From Pasteurellaceae bacterium LFhippo2 (GTDB lineage Bacteria > Pseudomonadota > Gammaproteobacteria > Enterobacterales > Pasteurellaceae): 64,000 bases of DNA. The notes beneath the pieces were generated by a model that did no database searches, was not told the origin of the DNA, and saw only the letters and a list, made by a program, of their open reading frames with translations. The stretch is from positions 54,443-118,442 of the forward strand of contig LEKJ01000014.1 of the NCBI GenBank assembly GCA_029852775.1, given 5' to 3'. The translations under genes were made by a program, and so were the position numbers. Below, one piece after another: positions 18,059-27,756 of the stretch; positions within the stretch are counted from its first letter, which is position 1, and the number at the start of each line of letters is the position of its first letter.

Positions 18059-19009
18059 ATGCCTGATATCAAACTCTTCGCAGGAAATGCTACTCCTGAA
18101 TTAGCAAAACGAATTGCTGAACGTCTTTATATTTCACTTGGTGACGCAACAGTAGGTCGTTTCAGCGACGGTGAGATCCAAGTACAAATCAACGAAAATG
18201 TACGTGGCGGAGATATTTTTATCGTTCAGTCAACTTGTGCACCGACCAATGACAATCTTATGGAACTCGCGGTAATGATTGATGCACTTCGTCGTGCGTC
18301 TGCTGGCCGTATCACTGCAGTAATTCCATACTTTGGTTATGCTCGTCAAGATCGTCGTGTTCGTTCTGCTCGTGTTCCAATCACAGCTAAAGTTGTAGCA
18401 GATTTCCTTTCTAGCGTGGGTGTTGACCGCGTATTAACTTGTGATCTTCACGCAGAACAAATTCAAGGTTTCTTTGATGTACCAGTAGATAACGTATTCG
18501 GTTCTCCAGTATTGTTAGATGACATTCTGAAAAAAACTGATTTAGTAAATCCAATCGTGGTATCTCCAGATATCGGTGGTGTTGTGCGTGCACGTGCTAT
18601 TGCGAAATTATTAAATGACGCAGATATGGCAATCATCGACAAACGTCGTCCAAAAGCGAACGTAGCTCAAGTTATGCACATCATCGGTGATGTTGCAGAT
18701 CGCGACTGTATCTTAGTTGACGATATGATCGACACGGGTGGCACTTTAGTGAAAGCAGCTGAAGCATTAAAAGAACGCGGTGCACGTCGTGTATTTGCTT
18801 ACGCAACTCACGCGGTATTCTCTGGTACAGCTGCGAAAAACTTAGCAAATGATGCATTAGATGAAGTTATCGTAACGGATACGATTCCACTTTCTGCAGA
18901 AATTCGTGCATTAAACAAAGTTCGCGTATTAACCCTTTCTGGTATGTTAGCGGAAGCAATTCGCCGTATCAGCAACGAAGAGTCAATCTCTGCGATGTTT
19001 AGTCACTAA
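18059..19009 (+). CDS. prs: Ribose-phosphate pyrophosphokinase
   Basis: 316 aa. Makes PRPP from ribose-5-phosphate and ATP for purine, pyrimidine, His, Trp and NAD synthesis. Seen are the [18 protein letters not shown] segment, the ATP flexible loop [18 protein letters not shown] (about residue 97), [12 protein letters not shown] and the PRPP-binding signature [17 protein letters not shown] (about residue 218). It ends lolB-ispE-prs; codon use is noticeably more biased than in its neighbours, as expected for a highly expressed gene. Confidence 0.97.
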   Translation: MPDIKLFAGNATPELAKRIAERLYISLGDATVGRFSDGEIQVQINENVRGGDIFIVQSTCAPTNDNLMELAVMIDALRRASAGRITAVIPYFGYARQDRRVRSARVPITAKVVADFLSSVGVDRVLTCDLHAEQIQGFFDVPVDNVFGSPVLLDDILKKTDLVNPIVVSPDIGGVVRARAIAKLLNDADMAIIDKRRPKANVAQVMHIIGDVADRDCILVDDMIDTGGTLVKAAEALKERGARRVFAYATHAVFSGTAAKNLANDALDEVIVTDTIPLSAEIRALNKVRVLTLSGMLAEAIRRISNEESISAMFSH

Positions 19010-19017
19010 TAAAGATA

Positions 19018-19043
19018 AAAAGCCCGAGTTAATCGGGCTTTTT
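19018..19043 (+). terminator. Terminator of lolB-ispE-prs
   Basis: AAAAAGCCCGA / TCGGGCTTTTT stem, 4-base loop and U-tract, 8 bases after the prs stop. Confidence 0.9.
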
Positions 19044-19093
19044 GTTATCTATTCGGTGTACCACAAACACTGTATATCTACATTTAATGTTTT

Positions 19094-19164
19094 GCGGGCG
19101 TACGCAGTACGCCCCTACAAACTTAAATAGCGCTCATTCGTAGGGGCGTACTGCGTACGCCCGC
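19094..19164. repeat. REP-like palindrome, family A
   Basis: A perfect 25-bp inverted repeat: arm 19094-19118 (GCGGGCGTACGCAGTACGCC plus CCTAC) and its exact complement at 19140-19164, with a 21-base spacer. Each arm is itself a hairpin (GGCGTAC/GTACGCC). The TGTAGGGG foot recurs at 41939, 42684, 43744, 58286 and 63827. It lies just upstream of pyrD. Confidence 0.85.
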
Positions 19165-19182
19165 TATTATAGGCATTCAAAA

Positions 19183-20187
19183 ATGTATTCTTTAATCCGT
19201 AAATTTCTTTTCTCTCTTGATGCAGAGCAAGCTCATGAATTCTCAATCAAGGCCTTAAAATATCTAGGTTACACTCCCCTTTCTCTTGGACAGATCAATA
19301 ATCCTATTGAAGTAATGGGATTAAAATTCCAAAATCCTATCGGGCTTGCTGCAGGTGCTGACAAAAACGGGGAAGCAATTGATGGTTTTGCAAAATTAGG
19401 TTTTGGCTTTATTGAAGTTGGTACAGTAACGCCTGTCGCTCAAGATGGTAATCCACGTCCACGCCAGTTCCGTATTCTAGATGCAGAAGGGATTATTAAC
19501 CGTAATGGCTTTAATAATCTTGGTGTTGATGTCTTAATTGAGAATATTAAAAATTCAAAATATAACGGTGTACTAGGAATTAACATCGGTAAAAACGCTA
19601 CAACACCTATCGAAAATAGCTTTGATGACTATCAAATCTGTTTACGCAAAGTTTATCAATATGCAAGCTATGTAACGGTAAATATTTCATCCCCAAATAC
19701 TAAAAACCTACGCTCTCTTCAGTACGGTGAAGCCTTAGATGATTTGTTAAGTTCATTAAAAGCTGAACAAACGCAACTTTCGCAAAAATTTGGCTATTAT
19801 CGACCGCTTGTATTAAAAATCGCCCCTGATTTAAATGCGGAAGAAATTGCATCTGTCGCAGATAGCCTTATCCGTCATAAAATCGATGGCGTAATTGCAG
19901 GTAATACAACCCTTTCAAGAGATACTGTTACTGGATTAACCCATTCTGAACAACAAGGGGGATTAAGCGGTAAGCCATTAAACCAATTAAGTACAAGTTT
20001 GATTCGTCAGCTATCTCAAGAGCTCAAAGAACAAATTCCAATTATTGGCAGTGGCGGGATTCACTCTGTTGCAAGTGGACAGGAAAAAATTAATGCAGGC
20101 GCAAGTCTATTGCAAGTGTATTCAGCAATGGTATATCAAGGACCTAAATTAATTAGAGATTTAGTGAAACAGGTAAAAATCCTATAA
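19183..20187 (+). CDS. pyrD: Dihydroorotate dehydrogenase (quinone), class 2
   Basis: 334 aa. The membrane-associated FMN enzyme of pyrimidine synthesis, passing electrons to ubiquinone or menaquinone. The N-terminal amphipathic helix (MYSLIRKFLFSLDAEQAHEF) is the quinone-site feature of class 2. FMN and substrate motifs are GLAAGADKNGEAIDGFAKLGFGFIE (split here as GLAAGADKNG and GFAKLGFGFIE), NRNGFNN, TVNISSPNTKNLR and IIGSGGI. It is preceded by a family A palindrome only 18 bases upstream, with no obvious ribosome-binding site. Confidence 0.96.
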   Translation: MYSLIRKFLFSLDAEQAHEFSIKALKYLGYTPLSLGQINNPIEVMGLKFQNPIGLAAGADKNGEAIDGFAKLGFGFIEVGTVTPVAQDGNPRPRQFRILDAEGIINRNGFNNLGVDVLIENIKNSKYNGVLGINIGKNATTPIENSFDDYQICLRKVYQYASYVTVNISSPNTKNLRSLQYGEALDDLLSSLKAEQTQLSQKFGYYRPLVLKIAPDLNAEEIASVADSLIRHKIDGVIAGNTTLSRDTVTGLTHSEQQGGLSGKPLNQLSTSLIRQLSQELKEQIPIIGSGGIHSVASGQEKINAGASLLQVYSAMVYQGPKLIRDLVKQVKIL

Positions 20188-20279
20188 AGTAAATACCCAT
20201 TAAAATGTTGCATAAGCTTTACATTTTTAACTGCATTTTGCTATACTCTGCCACAATTAATTTAGCAAAAGGAATCTTT

Positions 20280-21758
20280 ATGCAACATTCACATTTCAAA
20301 TCTCAATGTAGTACGGCTGTTCCTGTGTTACTTTGCGATTTTTATAAAGTATCTCACCGCTTGCAATATCCTGAAGGATCAGAAATTATCTATAGTACGC
20401 TCACACCGCGTAGTAACAAACTAGCCCCCCATCTTGATCGCGTGGTATCTTTTGGTTTCCAAGCCTTTATTACCAAATATCTTATTCACTATTTCAACGA
20501 TAATTTTTTCTCTCGCCCCGAAAATGAAGTGGTTCAAGAATACCGTGATTTTATTACGCGTACACTTGGGCAAGTTGATGATGGGGAGCATATTGCTGAA
20601 TTACACCGTTTAGGCTACTTACCACTCAAAATTAAAGCGATTCCCGAAGGAAAAACCGTTGCCATTAAAGTGCCTGTAATGACAATTGAGAACACCCATA
20701 AATCATTCTTTTGGCTCACTAATTATCTTGAAACCTTGCTCAATGTATCACTTTGGCAACCAATGGTTTCGGCTTCTGTGGCACGCCGTTATCGTTTAAC
20801 TTTAACCGAATTTGCACAACAGACTTGCGATAATTTGGATCATATCCCTTTCCAAGCACATGATTTTTCTATGCGCGGTATGAGTTCATTAGAGTCAGCG
20901 GAAACATCGGGGGCCGGACATCTAACGGCATTTTTAGGGACTGATACCATACCTGCGATTTCATTTATTGAGTCTTATTACGGCTCAAATCAGCTAATTG
21001 GTACGTCTATTCCAGCAACAGAACATTCGGTAATGAGCGCTCATGGGATTGATGAACTGCCAACTTTCCGCTATTTAATGGCAAGACACCCTGATACGAT
21101 GCTCTCTATCGTGTCTGATACCACTGATTTTTGGTATAACATCAGCGTTAATTTGCCGATTTTAAAAGATGAGATTATGGCACGCCCTGATAATGCCAAA
21201 ATCATTATTCGTCCAGATAGTGGAGATTCTTACAAAATCATCTGTGGCGATCCAAATGCGGAAACAGAATGTGAACGCAAAGGATTGATTGAATCGTTAT
21301 GGGATATTTTCGGCGGTACGGTAAACAGCAAAGGTTATAAAGTCGTTGATTCGCATATTGGCGCAATCTATGGTGATGGCGTAAATTATGAAAAAACCGT
21401 ACGCATTTTGGAAGGTTTAAAAGCGAAAGGCTTTGCTTCAAGTAATTTAGTGTTTGGCGTTGGTTCTCTCACTTACCAACACAATACTCGCGATACTTTA
21501 GGTTTTGCGACTAAAGCAACGGCAATTACGATCAATGGCGTTGAAAAAGCGATCTTCAAAAATCCTAAAACAGATAATGGCTTGAAAAAATCACAGAAAG
21601 GGCGAGTAAAAGTTATCTCATTAGATGAGTATATTGATGAATTAACAGTTGAAAGTGATTTTAGTGATGATTTATTAGAAGTGATTTTTGAAAATGGTCA
21701 ATTAGTGAAAACCACTACTTTCGATCAAATTAGAGCTAATTTGGCAGAAGAATTTTAG
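20280..21758 (+). CDS. nadV: Nicotinamide phosphoribosyltransferase
   Basis: 492 aa from the ATG at 20280 (AAAGGAATCTTT before it); an earlier in-frame ATG at 20205 would include the promoter. NadV converts nicotinamide and PRPP to nicotinamide mononucleotide, so the cell can make NAD without V factor. The sequence follows known NadV closely: LCDFYKVSHRLQYPEGS, VSFGFQAFI, HDFSMRGMSSLESAETSGAG (catalytic pocket), GTDTIPA, SDTTDFW, IIRPDSGDSYKI, and LTYQHNTRDTLGFATKAT. Predicted promoter TTTACA-18-TATACT lies at 20220-20249. It is chromosomal here; in Haemophilus ducreyi nadV is known on a plasmid. Confidence 0.93.
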   Translation: MQHSHFKSQCSTAVPVLLCDFYKVSHRLQYPEGSEIIYSTLTPRSNKLAPHLDRVVSFGFQAFITKYLIHYFNDNFFSRPENEVVQEYRDFITRTLGQVDDGEHIAELHRLGYLPLKIKAIPEGKTVAIKVPVMTIENTHKSFFWLTNYLETLLNVSLWQPMVSASVARRYRLTLTEFAQQTCDNLDHIPFQAHDFSMRGMSSLESAETSGAGHLTAFLGTDTIPAISFIESYYGSNQLIGTSIPATEHSVMSAHGIDELPTFRYLMARHPDTMLSIVSDTTDFWYNISVNLPILKDEIMARPDNAKIIIRPDSGDSYKIICGDPNAETECERKGLIESLWDIFGGTVNSKGYKVVDSHIGAIYGDGVNYEKTVRILEGLKAKGFASSNLVFGVGSLTYQHNTRDTLGFATKATAITINGVEKAIFKNPKTDNGLKKSQKGRVKVISLDEYIDELTVESDFSDDLLEVIFENGQLVKTTTFDQIRANLAEEF

Positions 21759-21767
21759 TCTTCACAT

Positions 21768-21854
21768 ACAAGCGGTTAGATTTAGAAAATATTTTGCAAG
21801 ATCCAATAAGAAAACGGTCAGTTTGCAAAATTTATCGCAAATCTGACCGCTTGT
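21768..21854. terminator. Inverted uptake-signal pair after nadV
   Basis: ACAAGCGGTTAGATTT (21768-21783) faces AAATCTGACCGCTTGT (21839-21854), with further TTTGCAA parts and a second CGGTCAG between. The pair can form a long hairpin between the convergent nadV and acrB genes. Confidence 0.6.
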
Positions 21855-21870
21855 TATATTCAAAAATCGA

Positions 21871-24800
21871 TTAGTGATTTTCTAATTTTTTGATCGCATA
21901 TTTATCTTCATCAAATTCACGTAGTGGTTTATGTTCACTACCTAAGAATGTGTAGATTACTGGTAATACGAATAAGGTGAAAATAGTACCTACCGCTAGA
22001 CCGGCAATAATTACCATACCGATACTAAAGCGCGCAATCGCACCTGCACCGCTTGCGAAGAGTAACGGAATTAAACCCGCAATCATCGCTGCTGTTGTCA
22101 TTAGAATCGGACGTAAACGAATCTTAGCCGCGTAAGCAATTGCTTCTGTGCGTGATACTCCGTGATGTAACTGCTCTTCTTTCGCTACTTCACACATTAA
22201 AATACCGTGCTTCGTAATTAAACCTACTAGGGTAATTAAACCAACTTGAGAATAAATATTTAAACTCGAACCTGGTACTTTCATAATACCTAAGATATTC
22301 ATCACTAATAACGCTCCACTAATTGCAAGTGGTACAGAAACTAGGATCACCATCGGATCACGCCAAGATTCAAACTGAATTGCAAGTACGATATAAATCA
22401 TCACAACCGCTAGTGCGAAAGTTAACGCCATTGCATTACCTTCTTGTACGTATTGGCGAGCTTCCGATTTAAAGTCGTATTGATAGCCTTTTGGTAAAGA
22501 GCGATCTAATTCAGCTTTTGCCCAATTTACTGCGTCACCGATTGAACCTGATACAACGCCACCAATTTCAGCAGAATTTAGCTGATTCATACGTTTTAAA
22601 CTTGCAGGCTGTGTAGTTAATTCCATAGTCATAAATGACCCTAATGGAATTGATTGACCGCTTGCCGTTGTCACATAGTAATTCATTAAATCTTGCGGGT
22701 TCAAACGATCTTTACGCTCTGCTTGCGACACAATTGGATATGCACGAGAATCAATATCTACACGAGTAATAATTGCGCCAGATAAATATGCACCTAATGT
22801 GCCACTCACCTGCTGCATTGTAATGCCGTAGCTACCCATTTTCTCACGGTCGAATTTCATCTTCATCGTTGCTGTATCAAATTTCAAATCCAAACTTGAG
22901 AAGAAGAATTGACCTGAACCTTGCGCTTTTTTCAAGAAGTCAGCTGCAACGCCTGATAATTTTTCATAGCTTTCTGCAGTCGTAATCACAACAGAGAATG
23001 GTAACCCACTTTCACCAGTTGAGATTTCAGGGAAAGTAATTGCATTCACGTTCATACCAACGACTTTGCTCGCCATTCCCGCAATTTCATCCTTAATTTG
23101 TGCTTGGCTACGAGTACGCTCACTCCAATCTTTTAATGAAATAATTGATAAACCACTATTACCTCCGTTAAAGCCTGCAATGGTCATTGCAGCTGCAACT
23201 TCTGGGATTTGACTTACTTTATCTTCAAATGGTTTTAATACTTCTTGCGTGTAATCTAAGTTAGTATTCGATGGTCCTGTAGCAAATGCTACTACGAAAC
23301 CACGGTCTTCTGCAGGGGCTACTTCACTACTTAATGATTTAAATAGGAAAGGTAAACTTGCAAAGATCAGAATTGCAAAAATTAACATAAAGTAACGAAC
23401 AGCCATTACACCTGCTAGCATATTGGTATAACAGTTTGTAACTTTATCTAGCACACCGTTAATACATCTTACTAACCAGCCTTCCTCGCCCTCTTTGTGT
23501 TCTTTTAACACTCGGCTCGACATCATTGGCGACAGTGTTAATGCCGCAATACCAGAAATAAATACTGCACCAGCAAGAGTTAATGCGAACTCTTTAAATA
23601 ATGAACCTGTTACCCCTTCCATTAACGCCATTGGAGAATAAACCGCCCCAAGTGTAATCGTCATTGAGATTACAGGTAATGCAATTTCTCGAGTACCGAT
23701 AATTGCTGCGTCAAACGGGGTTTTACCTTCTTGAACGTGACGTTCTACGTTTTCCAGAACAACAATCGCGTCATCAACAACCAAGCCGATTGCAAGAATC
23801 AATGCTAATAGTGTTAACAAGTTGATTGAGAAGCCCATCATTTGCAACACAAATAATACCCCGATCAATGAAATCGGAATCGTAATAACAGGCACGATCA
23901 TCGCACGTAATGAACCTAAGAATAGGATAATTACCACTAATACGATCACTGTCGCTTCTAAGATTGTTTTAACAACCTCATTAATTGAGCTGTCAATCGC
24001 AATTGTTTTATCGTAAATAATTTCCCCTTTGATTGCGCTAGGTAAGTTACGCTGAACTTGCTCAAACATCGGGTAAATATCTTTTGCTACAGTTAAGGTA
24101 TTCGCTGTTGCTGCAGCTTCAACCGCCATCATTACTGTTTCTTGACCATTTGCTGTGGCACGAGCTGAATCAGATGATTTATTCAGTTCAACTTTAGCAA
24201 TATCTTTTAACTTAATCTGTTGGCCTGTACTCGTCGTTGAAATTGTTACGTTTTCAAGTTCAGCAACAGAAGGTGTTGTTGATTCTACTTTGTTCTTATA
24301 AACCGTATAAAAACCGTTTGCATTACCTGCAGCTGTTTGTAGATTATTCGCGCTTAATGCATTAAGAACCGCCGCACCAGAAAGACTATTTGCAGCCATT
24401 TTTTCTGGGTCTAACCAAATACGTAAACCAAATTCAGAACCAAGGATATTTACTTTAGATACACCGTTAACCGTAAAGAATTGTGGCTTAACGACACGCT
24501 GTAAATAGTCTGTTACTTGTGACGCACTCAACTCATCCGATGTAAAGCGAATGTACATCATCGCATCATTCGAACCTGCCGAAACGCTGATTGATGGATC
24601 ATCCACCCCACGCGGTAATGCTGCTCGAATCGCATTCACTTTTGCAGAGATATCAGATAGCGCAGCATTTGGATCAGTATTTAACTTCATTTTTGCCGTT
24701 ACCGTTGTATTATTCGGCGAACTGCTCGAAGTTAAATAGTCAATATTTTCCGCTTGGGCAACAGCCTCTTCAATCTGTGATGTAACAAGTGCTTGCATTA

Positions 24801-24972
24801 AAGTCGCATCCGCACCCGCGTAATTTACACTTACAGTCACAATCGAAATAGTCATTTTCGGATATTCACGTACCTGCAATTTACTGATCGACTGTAAGCC
24901 TAAGATTGTAATCAATAAGCTAATACAGATCGCCATTACAGGACGTTTGATAAAAATATCGGTAAATTTCAT
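21871..24972 (-). CDS. acrB: RND multidrug efflux inner-membrane transporter (AcrB family)
   Basis: 1033 aa. A proton-driven trimeric pump that exports drugs and detergents through an AcrA-TolC-type channel. The pattern is 12 membrane helices with two large periplasmic loops (about residues 30-330 and 560-860). The proton-relay Asp pair is in LAIGLVVDDAIVVLENVERH (about residue 400). The N-terminus MKFTDIFIKRPV is typical. It is the last gene of acrR-acrA-acrB, with 11 bases from acrA. No outer-membrane gene is adjacent. Confidence 0.92.
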   Translation of the reverse strand: MKFTDIFIKRPVMAICISLLITILGLQSISKLQVREYPKMTISIVTVSVNYAGADATLMQALVTSQIEEAVAQAENIDYLTSSSSPNNTTVTAKMKLNTDPNAALSDISAKVNAIRAALPRGVDDPSISVSAGSNDAMMYIRFTSDELSASQVTDYLQRVVKPQFFTVNGVSKVNILGSEFGLRIWLDPEKMAANSLSGAAVLNALSANNLQTAAGNANGFYTVYKNKVESTTPSVAELENVTISTTSTGQQIKLKDIAKVELNKSSDSARATANGQETVMMAVEAAATANTLTVAKDIYPMFEQVQRNLPSAIKGEIIYDKTIAIDSSINEVVKTILEATVIVLVVIILFLGSLRAMIVPVITIPISLIGVLFVLQMMGFSINLLTLLALILAIGLVVDDAIVVLENVERHVQEGKTPFDAAIIGTREIALPVISMTITLGAVYSPMALMEGVTGSLFKEFALTLAGAVFISGIAALTLSPMMSSRVLKEHKEGEEGWLVRCINGVLDKVTNCYTNMLAGVMAVRYFMLIFAILIFASLPFLFKSLSSEVAPAEDRGFVVAFATGPSNTNLDYTQEVLKPFEDKVSQIPEVAAAMTIAGFNGGNSGLSIISLKDWSERTRSQAQIKDEIAGMASKVVGMNVNAITFPEISTGESGLPFSVVITTAESYEKLSGVAADFLKKAQGSGQFFFSSLDLKFDTATMKMKFDREKMGSYGITMQQVSGTLGAYLSGAIITRVDIDSRAYPIVSQAERKDRLNPQDLMNYYVTTASGQSIPLGSFMTMELTTQPASLKRMNQLNSAEIGGVVSGSIGDAVNWAKAELDRSLPKGYQYDFKSEARQYVQEGNAMALTFALAVVMIYIVLAIQFESWRDPMVILVSVPLAISGALLVMNILGIMKVPGSSLNIYSQVGLITLVGLITKHGILMCEVAKEEQLHHGVSRTEAIAYAAKIRLRPILMTTAAMIAGLIPLLFASGAGAIARFSIGMVIIAGLAVGTIFTLFVLPVIYTFLGSEHKPLREFDEDKYAIKKLENH

Positions 24973-24983
24973 TGTTACCTCTA

Positions 24984-26204
24984 TTATAATTTATTCGTTT
25001 TAGCTGGTTGAGTCACACCAACAGCCTCAACATCAGAAACCATTACTAATGAATTGTTACTTAAACGCTGTAAGCCACCAGTTACAATTAAATCACCCGC
25101 TTTTAAACCTTTACTTAATTGCGCATAGATACCACGACGATCAACAGTTGTTACTTCAACCTGTTTTGCACGATACATTTTTGATTCATCTAAGCTTGGG
25201 TTTTGAGCTTTCATTTTTTCAACCATTGCTTTATCTTCGTCAGAAAGTGGTTGTAATACGTAAACTGTTTCACCATACATCGTATACGCAACAGAAATTT
25301 GCGGTACTACTACCTGACCTTTTTGAGATGGCAATGCAATATTTAAGCGAGTAAACATACCAGAAAGTAACTTACGCGCACCTTCTTCAACTGTTGCCTC
25401 TAAATTGATTAGACCTGTTGAACGATCAACCGCGGGATCCATTGCTGAAATACGCGCTGGGAATGTTTGACCTGGTAACGCATCCACTTCAGCTGTAACA
25501 CGTTGTCCCACAGAAATTCGCTCTAAATCTGTTTGTGGGAGAGTAAAACGGATACGCATTTTACTTTGATCTTCCACTCGCACAATTTCAGTACCTGCAG
25601 TAATAAATTGGCCTACATTCACATTCACGATACCAGCTACACCATCAAAAGGCGCATAAATTTGGCGACGATCAATCTGTGATTTTAAAGCGTCAATACT
25701 TGCTAAAAGTTGGTTATATGTTGATTGCGCATTATCTAACTCAGCTTTTGACGCACTATCTGAATTTACAAGATTACGATAACGCTCGAAATTCGCTTTT
25801 GCGGCAGGAAGTTGTGCTTCTGTTGCTTTCAAGTTTGCACGCTCTGCTGAACTATCCACTTGAACCAGTAATTGACCTTTCTTAACTCGATCACCAGATT
25901 TAACATTCACACTTGTTACTGTTCCAGCAACTTGCGAACTAATCATCGCACCTTGATTTGGACGAACAGAACCAACCGCTGAAATCATTGGTGTCCATTC
26001 ACGAGTAGCAACTTCCATCGCTGTTACATTACTAACTGATTCAGGCATATTTGCTGCTGCTTCAGATTTTTTTCCCGCAATAAATTGTTGCATTCCTACT
26101 ACGCCACCAAAAGCGACAAGAACAATCAACAAAGTAATCACGATCAAGAATTTTCGACCAAGACCGACTTTCTTCGGTGCTGGTTTCACTTCTTCAGTTG
26201 TCAT
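24984..26204 (-). CDS. acrA: RND efflux periplasmic adaptor (AcrA/MexA family)
   Basis: 406 aa. Bridges the RND pump and the outer-membrane channel. Residues 20-43 are an uncleaved membrane anchor (FLIVITLLIVLVAFGGVVG); there is no lipobox Cys, unlike E. coli AcrA. Then come a lipoyl half (SSQVAGTVTSVNVKSGDRVK), an alpha-hairpin (about residues 110-180), the second lipoyl half (IYAPFDGVAGIVNVNVGQFI) and beta-barrel and proximal domains. GGAAACAC precedes the ATG. It sits between acrR and acrB on the same strand. Confidence 0.92.
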   Translation of the reverse strand: MTTEEVKPAPKKVGLGRKFLIVITLLIVLVAFGGVVGMQQFIAGKKSEAAANMPESVSNVTAMEVATREWTPMISAVGSVRPNQGAMISSQVAGTVTSVNVKSGDRVKKGQLLVQVDSSAERANLKATEAQLPAAKANFERYRNLVNSDSASKAELDNAQSTYNQLLASIDALKSQIDRRQIYAPFDGVAGIVNVNVGQFITAGTEIVRVEDQSKMRIRFTLPQTDLERISVGQRVTAEVDALPGQTFPARISAMDPAVDRSTGLINLEATVEEGARKLLSGMFTRLNIALPSQKGQVVVPQISVAYTMYGETVYVLQPLSDEDKAMVEKMKAQNPSLDESKMYRAKQVEVTTVDRRGIYAQLSKGLKAGDLIVTGGLQRLSNNSLVMVSDVEAVGVTQPAKTNKL

Positions 26205-26229
26205 TATGTGTTTCCTTATTAAAATAGAA

Positions 26230-26811
26230 TTAAATTGTAATAGCTTTCCAAGTACGAAGAATCACATCTTCTAACATAGCATCTAGATAGGGCTCATCAT
26301 TTAGTTGTTCTAAGAAAATGATTTTTTCGACAACATCTAAACTCATTGCATAAAGCAGTTGCATAGCAAGCGGTACAACTACACCTTTATTTTGCGAATC
26401 TTTGATAAATTTAGTCCACACTAATGATTCATCTTTCTCACATTCTTTAATCAAATTTTTGAAAGTGGGTAATGAACGATATTGGTGAAGATTCTGTGCA
26501 ATATCAGGATTCTTTCGCATAAAATGCAATTTACCAAGCCATAACGCTCGATACTGCTCAAAAGGCGCTAATGTTGCGTCATAGCATTTTTCCATTTCCT
26601 CTCTAAACTGAGCAAACAAATAAAGCACTAACTGATGAAGTAGTGCTTCTTTATCCTTAAAATAGAGATAGATTGTGCCGACAGACACTCCCGCTTGCTT
26701 TGCGATTTTATGGGTTGAAAGATGTTGAACCCCGTCCTTAGCCATTAATACATCGGCAGCTTTCAAAATGCGAAGTGCCACGTCATTGCGTGGCACAGTT
26801 TCATTTGTCAT
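26230..26811 (-). CDS. acrR: TetR/AcrR-family repressor of the efflux operon
   Basis: 193 aa. The N-terminal helix-turn-helix is at residues 27-50 (LSTHKIAKQAGVSVGTIYLY, then FKDKEALLHQLV); the rest is the ligand and dimer domain. It is the first gene of the operon, 25 bases ahead of acrA. A palindrome overlaps its own promoter (26837-26850), so ligand-relieved autorepression of the whole operon is likely. The ligand is unknown; in the family it is typically a pump substrate. Confidence 0.88.
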   Translation of the reverse strand: MTNETVPRNDVALRILKAADVLMAKDGVQHLSTHKIAKQAGVSVGTIYLYFKDKEALLHQLVLYLFAQFREEMEKCYDATLAPFEQYRALWLGKLHFMRKNPDIAQNLHQYRSLPTFKNLIKECEKDESLVWTKFIKDSQNKGVVVPLAMQLLYAMSLDVVEKIIFLEQLNDEPYLDAMLEDVILRTWKAITI

Positions 26812-26836
26812 AGCAAAATAGCCTTTCTTATGTCAC

Positions 26837-26878
26837 TGAACGTTTGTTCATTTTACTGCTTTTTCAAAATAAGTTCAA
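26837..26878 (-). promoter_or_regulatory. acrR promoter with overlapping TetR-type operator
   Basis: On the minus strand TTGAAC (26873-26878), exactly 17 bases, TAAAAT (26850-26855). The palindrome TGAACAAACGTTCA (26837-26850; arms TGAAC/GTTCA) starts at the last base of the -10 box and covers the predicted start point, the place for a self-repressing operator. Confidence 0.65.
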
Positions 26879-26965
26879 AAAATTAAGGTAAAACTTGTGT
26901 AAATGACGATATTTTATTCTGACTTGCAAAATATTGCTGAAATCACACCGCTTGTTACTCTAAAA

Positions 26966-27000
26966 ATAAAAATAGCGTGCCTTCAAAACACGCTATTTCG
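26966..27000 (-). terminator. Terminator of the GDSL hydrolase gene
   Basis: 10-bp stem AAATAGCGTG/CACGCTATTT, 9-base loop; on the minus strand it is followed by a T-rich run. Confidence 0.8.
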
Positions 27001-27019
27001 TTATTAGGTAAAGAAATAT

Positions 27020-27661
27020 TTAGCAATAAGGCGTTAATAAACCCACTAAAACATCATAACCTGCTTTGGTGAAATGCACACCATCGGTAGTTAATTCTGC
27101 TTTTAGATCTTGATTTTCATCACTAAATGCTTGATAAGTTTCAATAAAAGTTAAACCTTCAGGGCAATTTTGTTTGAAATAGGCATTTAACTCACGAATT
27201 TGTTCGTTGGTAACATTCGCATTATTCAGCGTTGGCGTCACTTCTAACAAATGATATTTTGAATTTGGCGCAACTTTTTTAAGGCCAGCTAAAATTTCAG
27301 TTAACCATTCAGTAACTTGTTTTGGAGAGTATTCAAGTTCTTTAAGAATATCGTTCACACCTAAGAAGATAAATACTGTTTTGCCTAAATGTTTAATGCG
27401 ATTTGGGCGCACAATAATATCTAAATATTGGAACATACTTACGCCAGACATACCTAAGTTTGCAGTTGATTTGCCTGCAAGTACTGGTTGATAGCCTTCG
27501 ATATCCATCCACATATCAAAAAGTGAATGACCTACTAGACTGATTTCTGGCTGTTTTTCAAATTCTGCTTGTTTCTCTTTATAACGATTAAACATCGTTT
27601 CATCACTTAAAAAGCCTTTTTCTTGAATATATTTAGCTCTTGGAGATAATTGCTCGGACAT
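27020..27661 (-). CDS. SGNH/GDSL-family hydrolase
   Basis: 213 aa, no signal peptide, so probably cytoplasmic. SGNH blocks seen: block I GHSLFD with the catalytic Ser (about residue 45), block II Gly in ANLGMSG, block III GVND with Asn (about 102), and block V DGVHF with the Asp-His pair (about residue 195). Such enzymes remove acetyl or acyl esters or act on acyl groups; no substrate can be set from sequence. AAGGAAATATAT precedes the ATG, and a terminator follows. It is a single-gene unit between acrRAB and the peptide ABC operon. Confidence 0.85.
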   Translation of the reverse strand: MSEQLSPRAKYIQEKGFLSDETMFNRYKEKQAEFEKQPEISLVGHSLFDMWMDIEGYQPVLAGKSTANLGMSGVSMFQYLDIIVRPNRIKHLGKTVFIFLGVNDILKELEYSPKQVTEWLTEILAGLKKVAPNSKYHLLEVTPTLNNANVTNEQIRELNAYFKQNCPEGLTFIETYQAFSDENQDLKAELTTDGVHFTKAGYDVLVGLLTPYC

Positions 27662-27756
27662 ATATATTTCCTTATTGGTATTTTACTAATCTCAAAAATA
27701 AAGCGGTAACATTTTGCAAAAAACTTGCGAAACCTTACCGCTTTTCAACACCTAAA

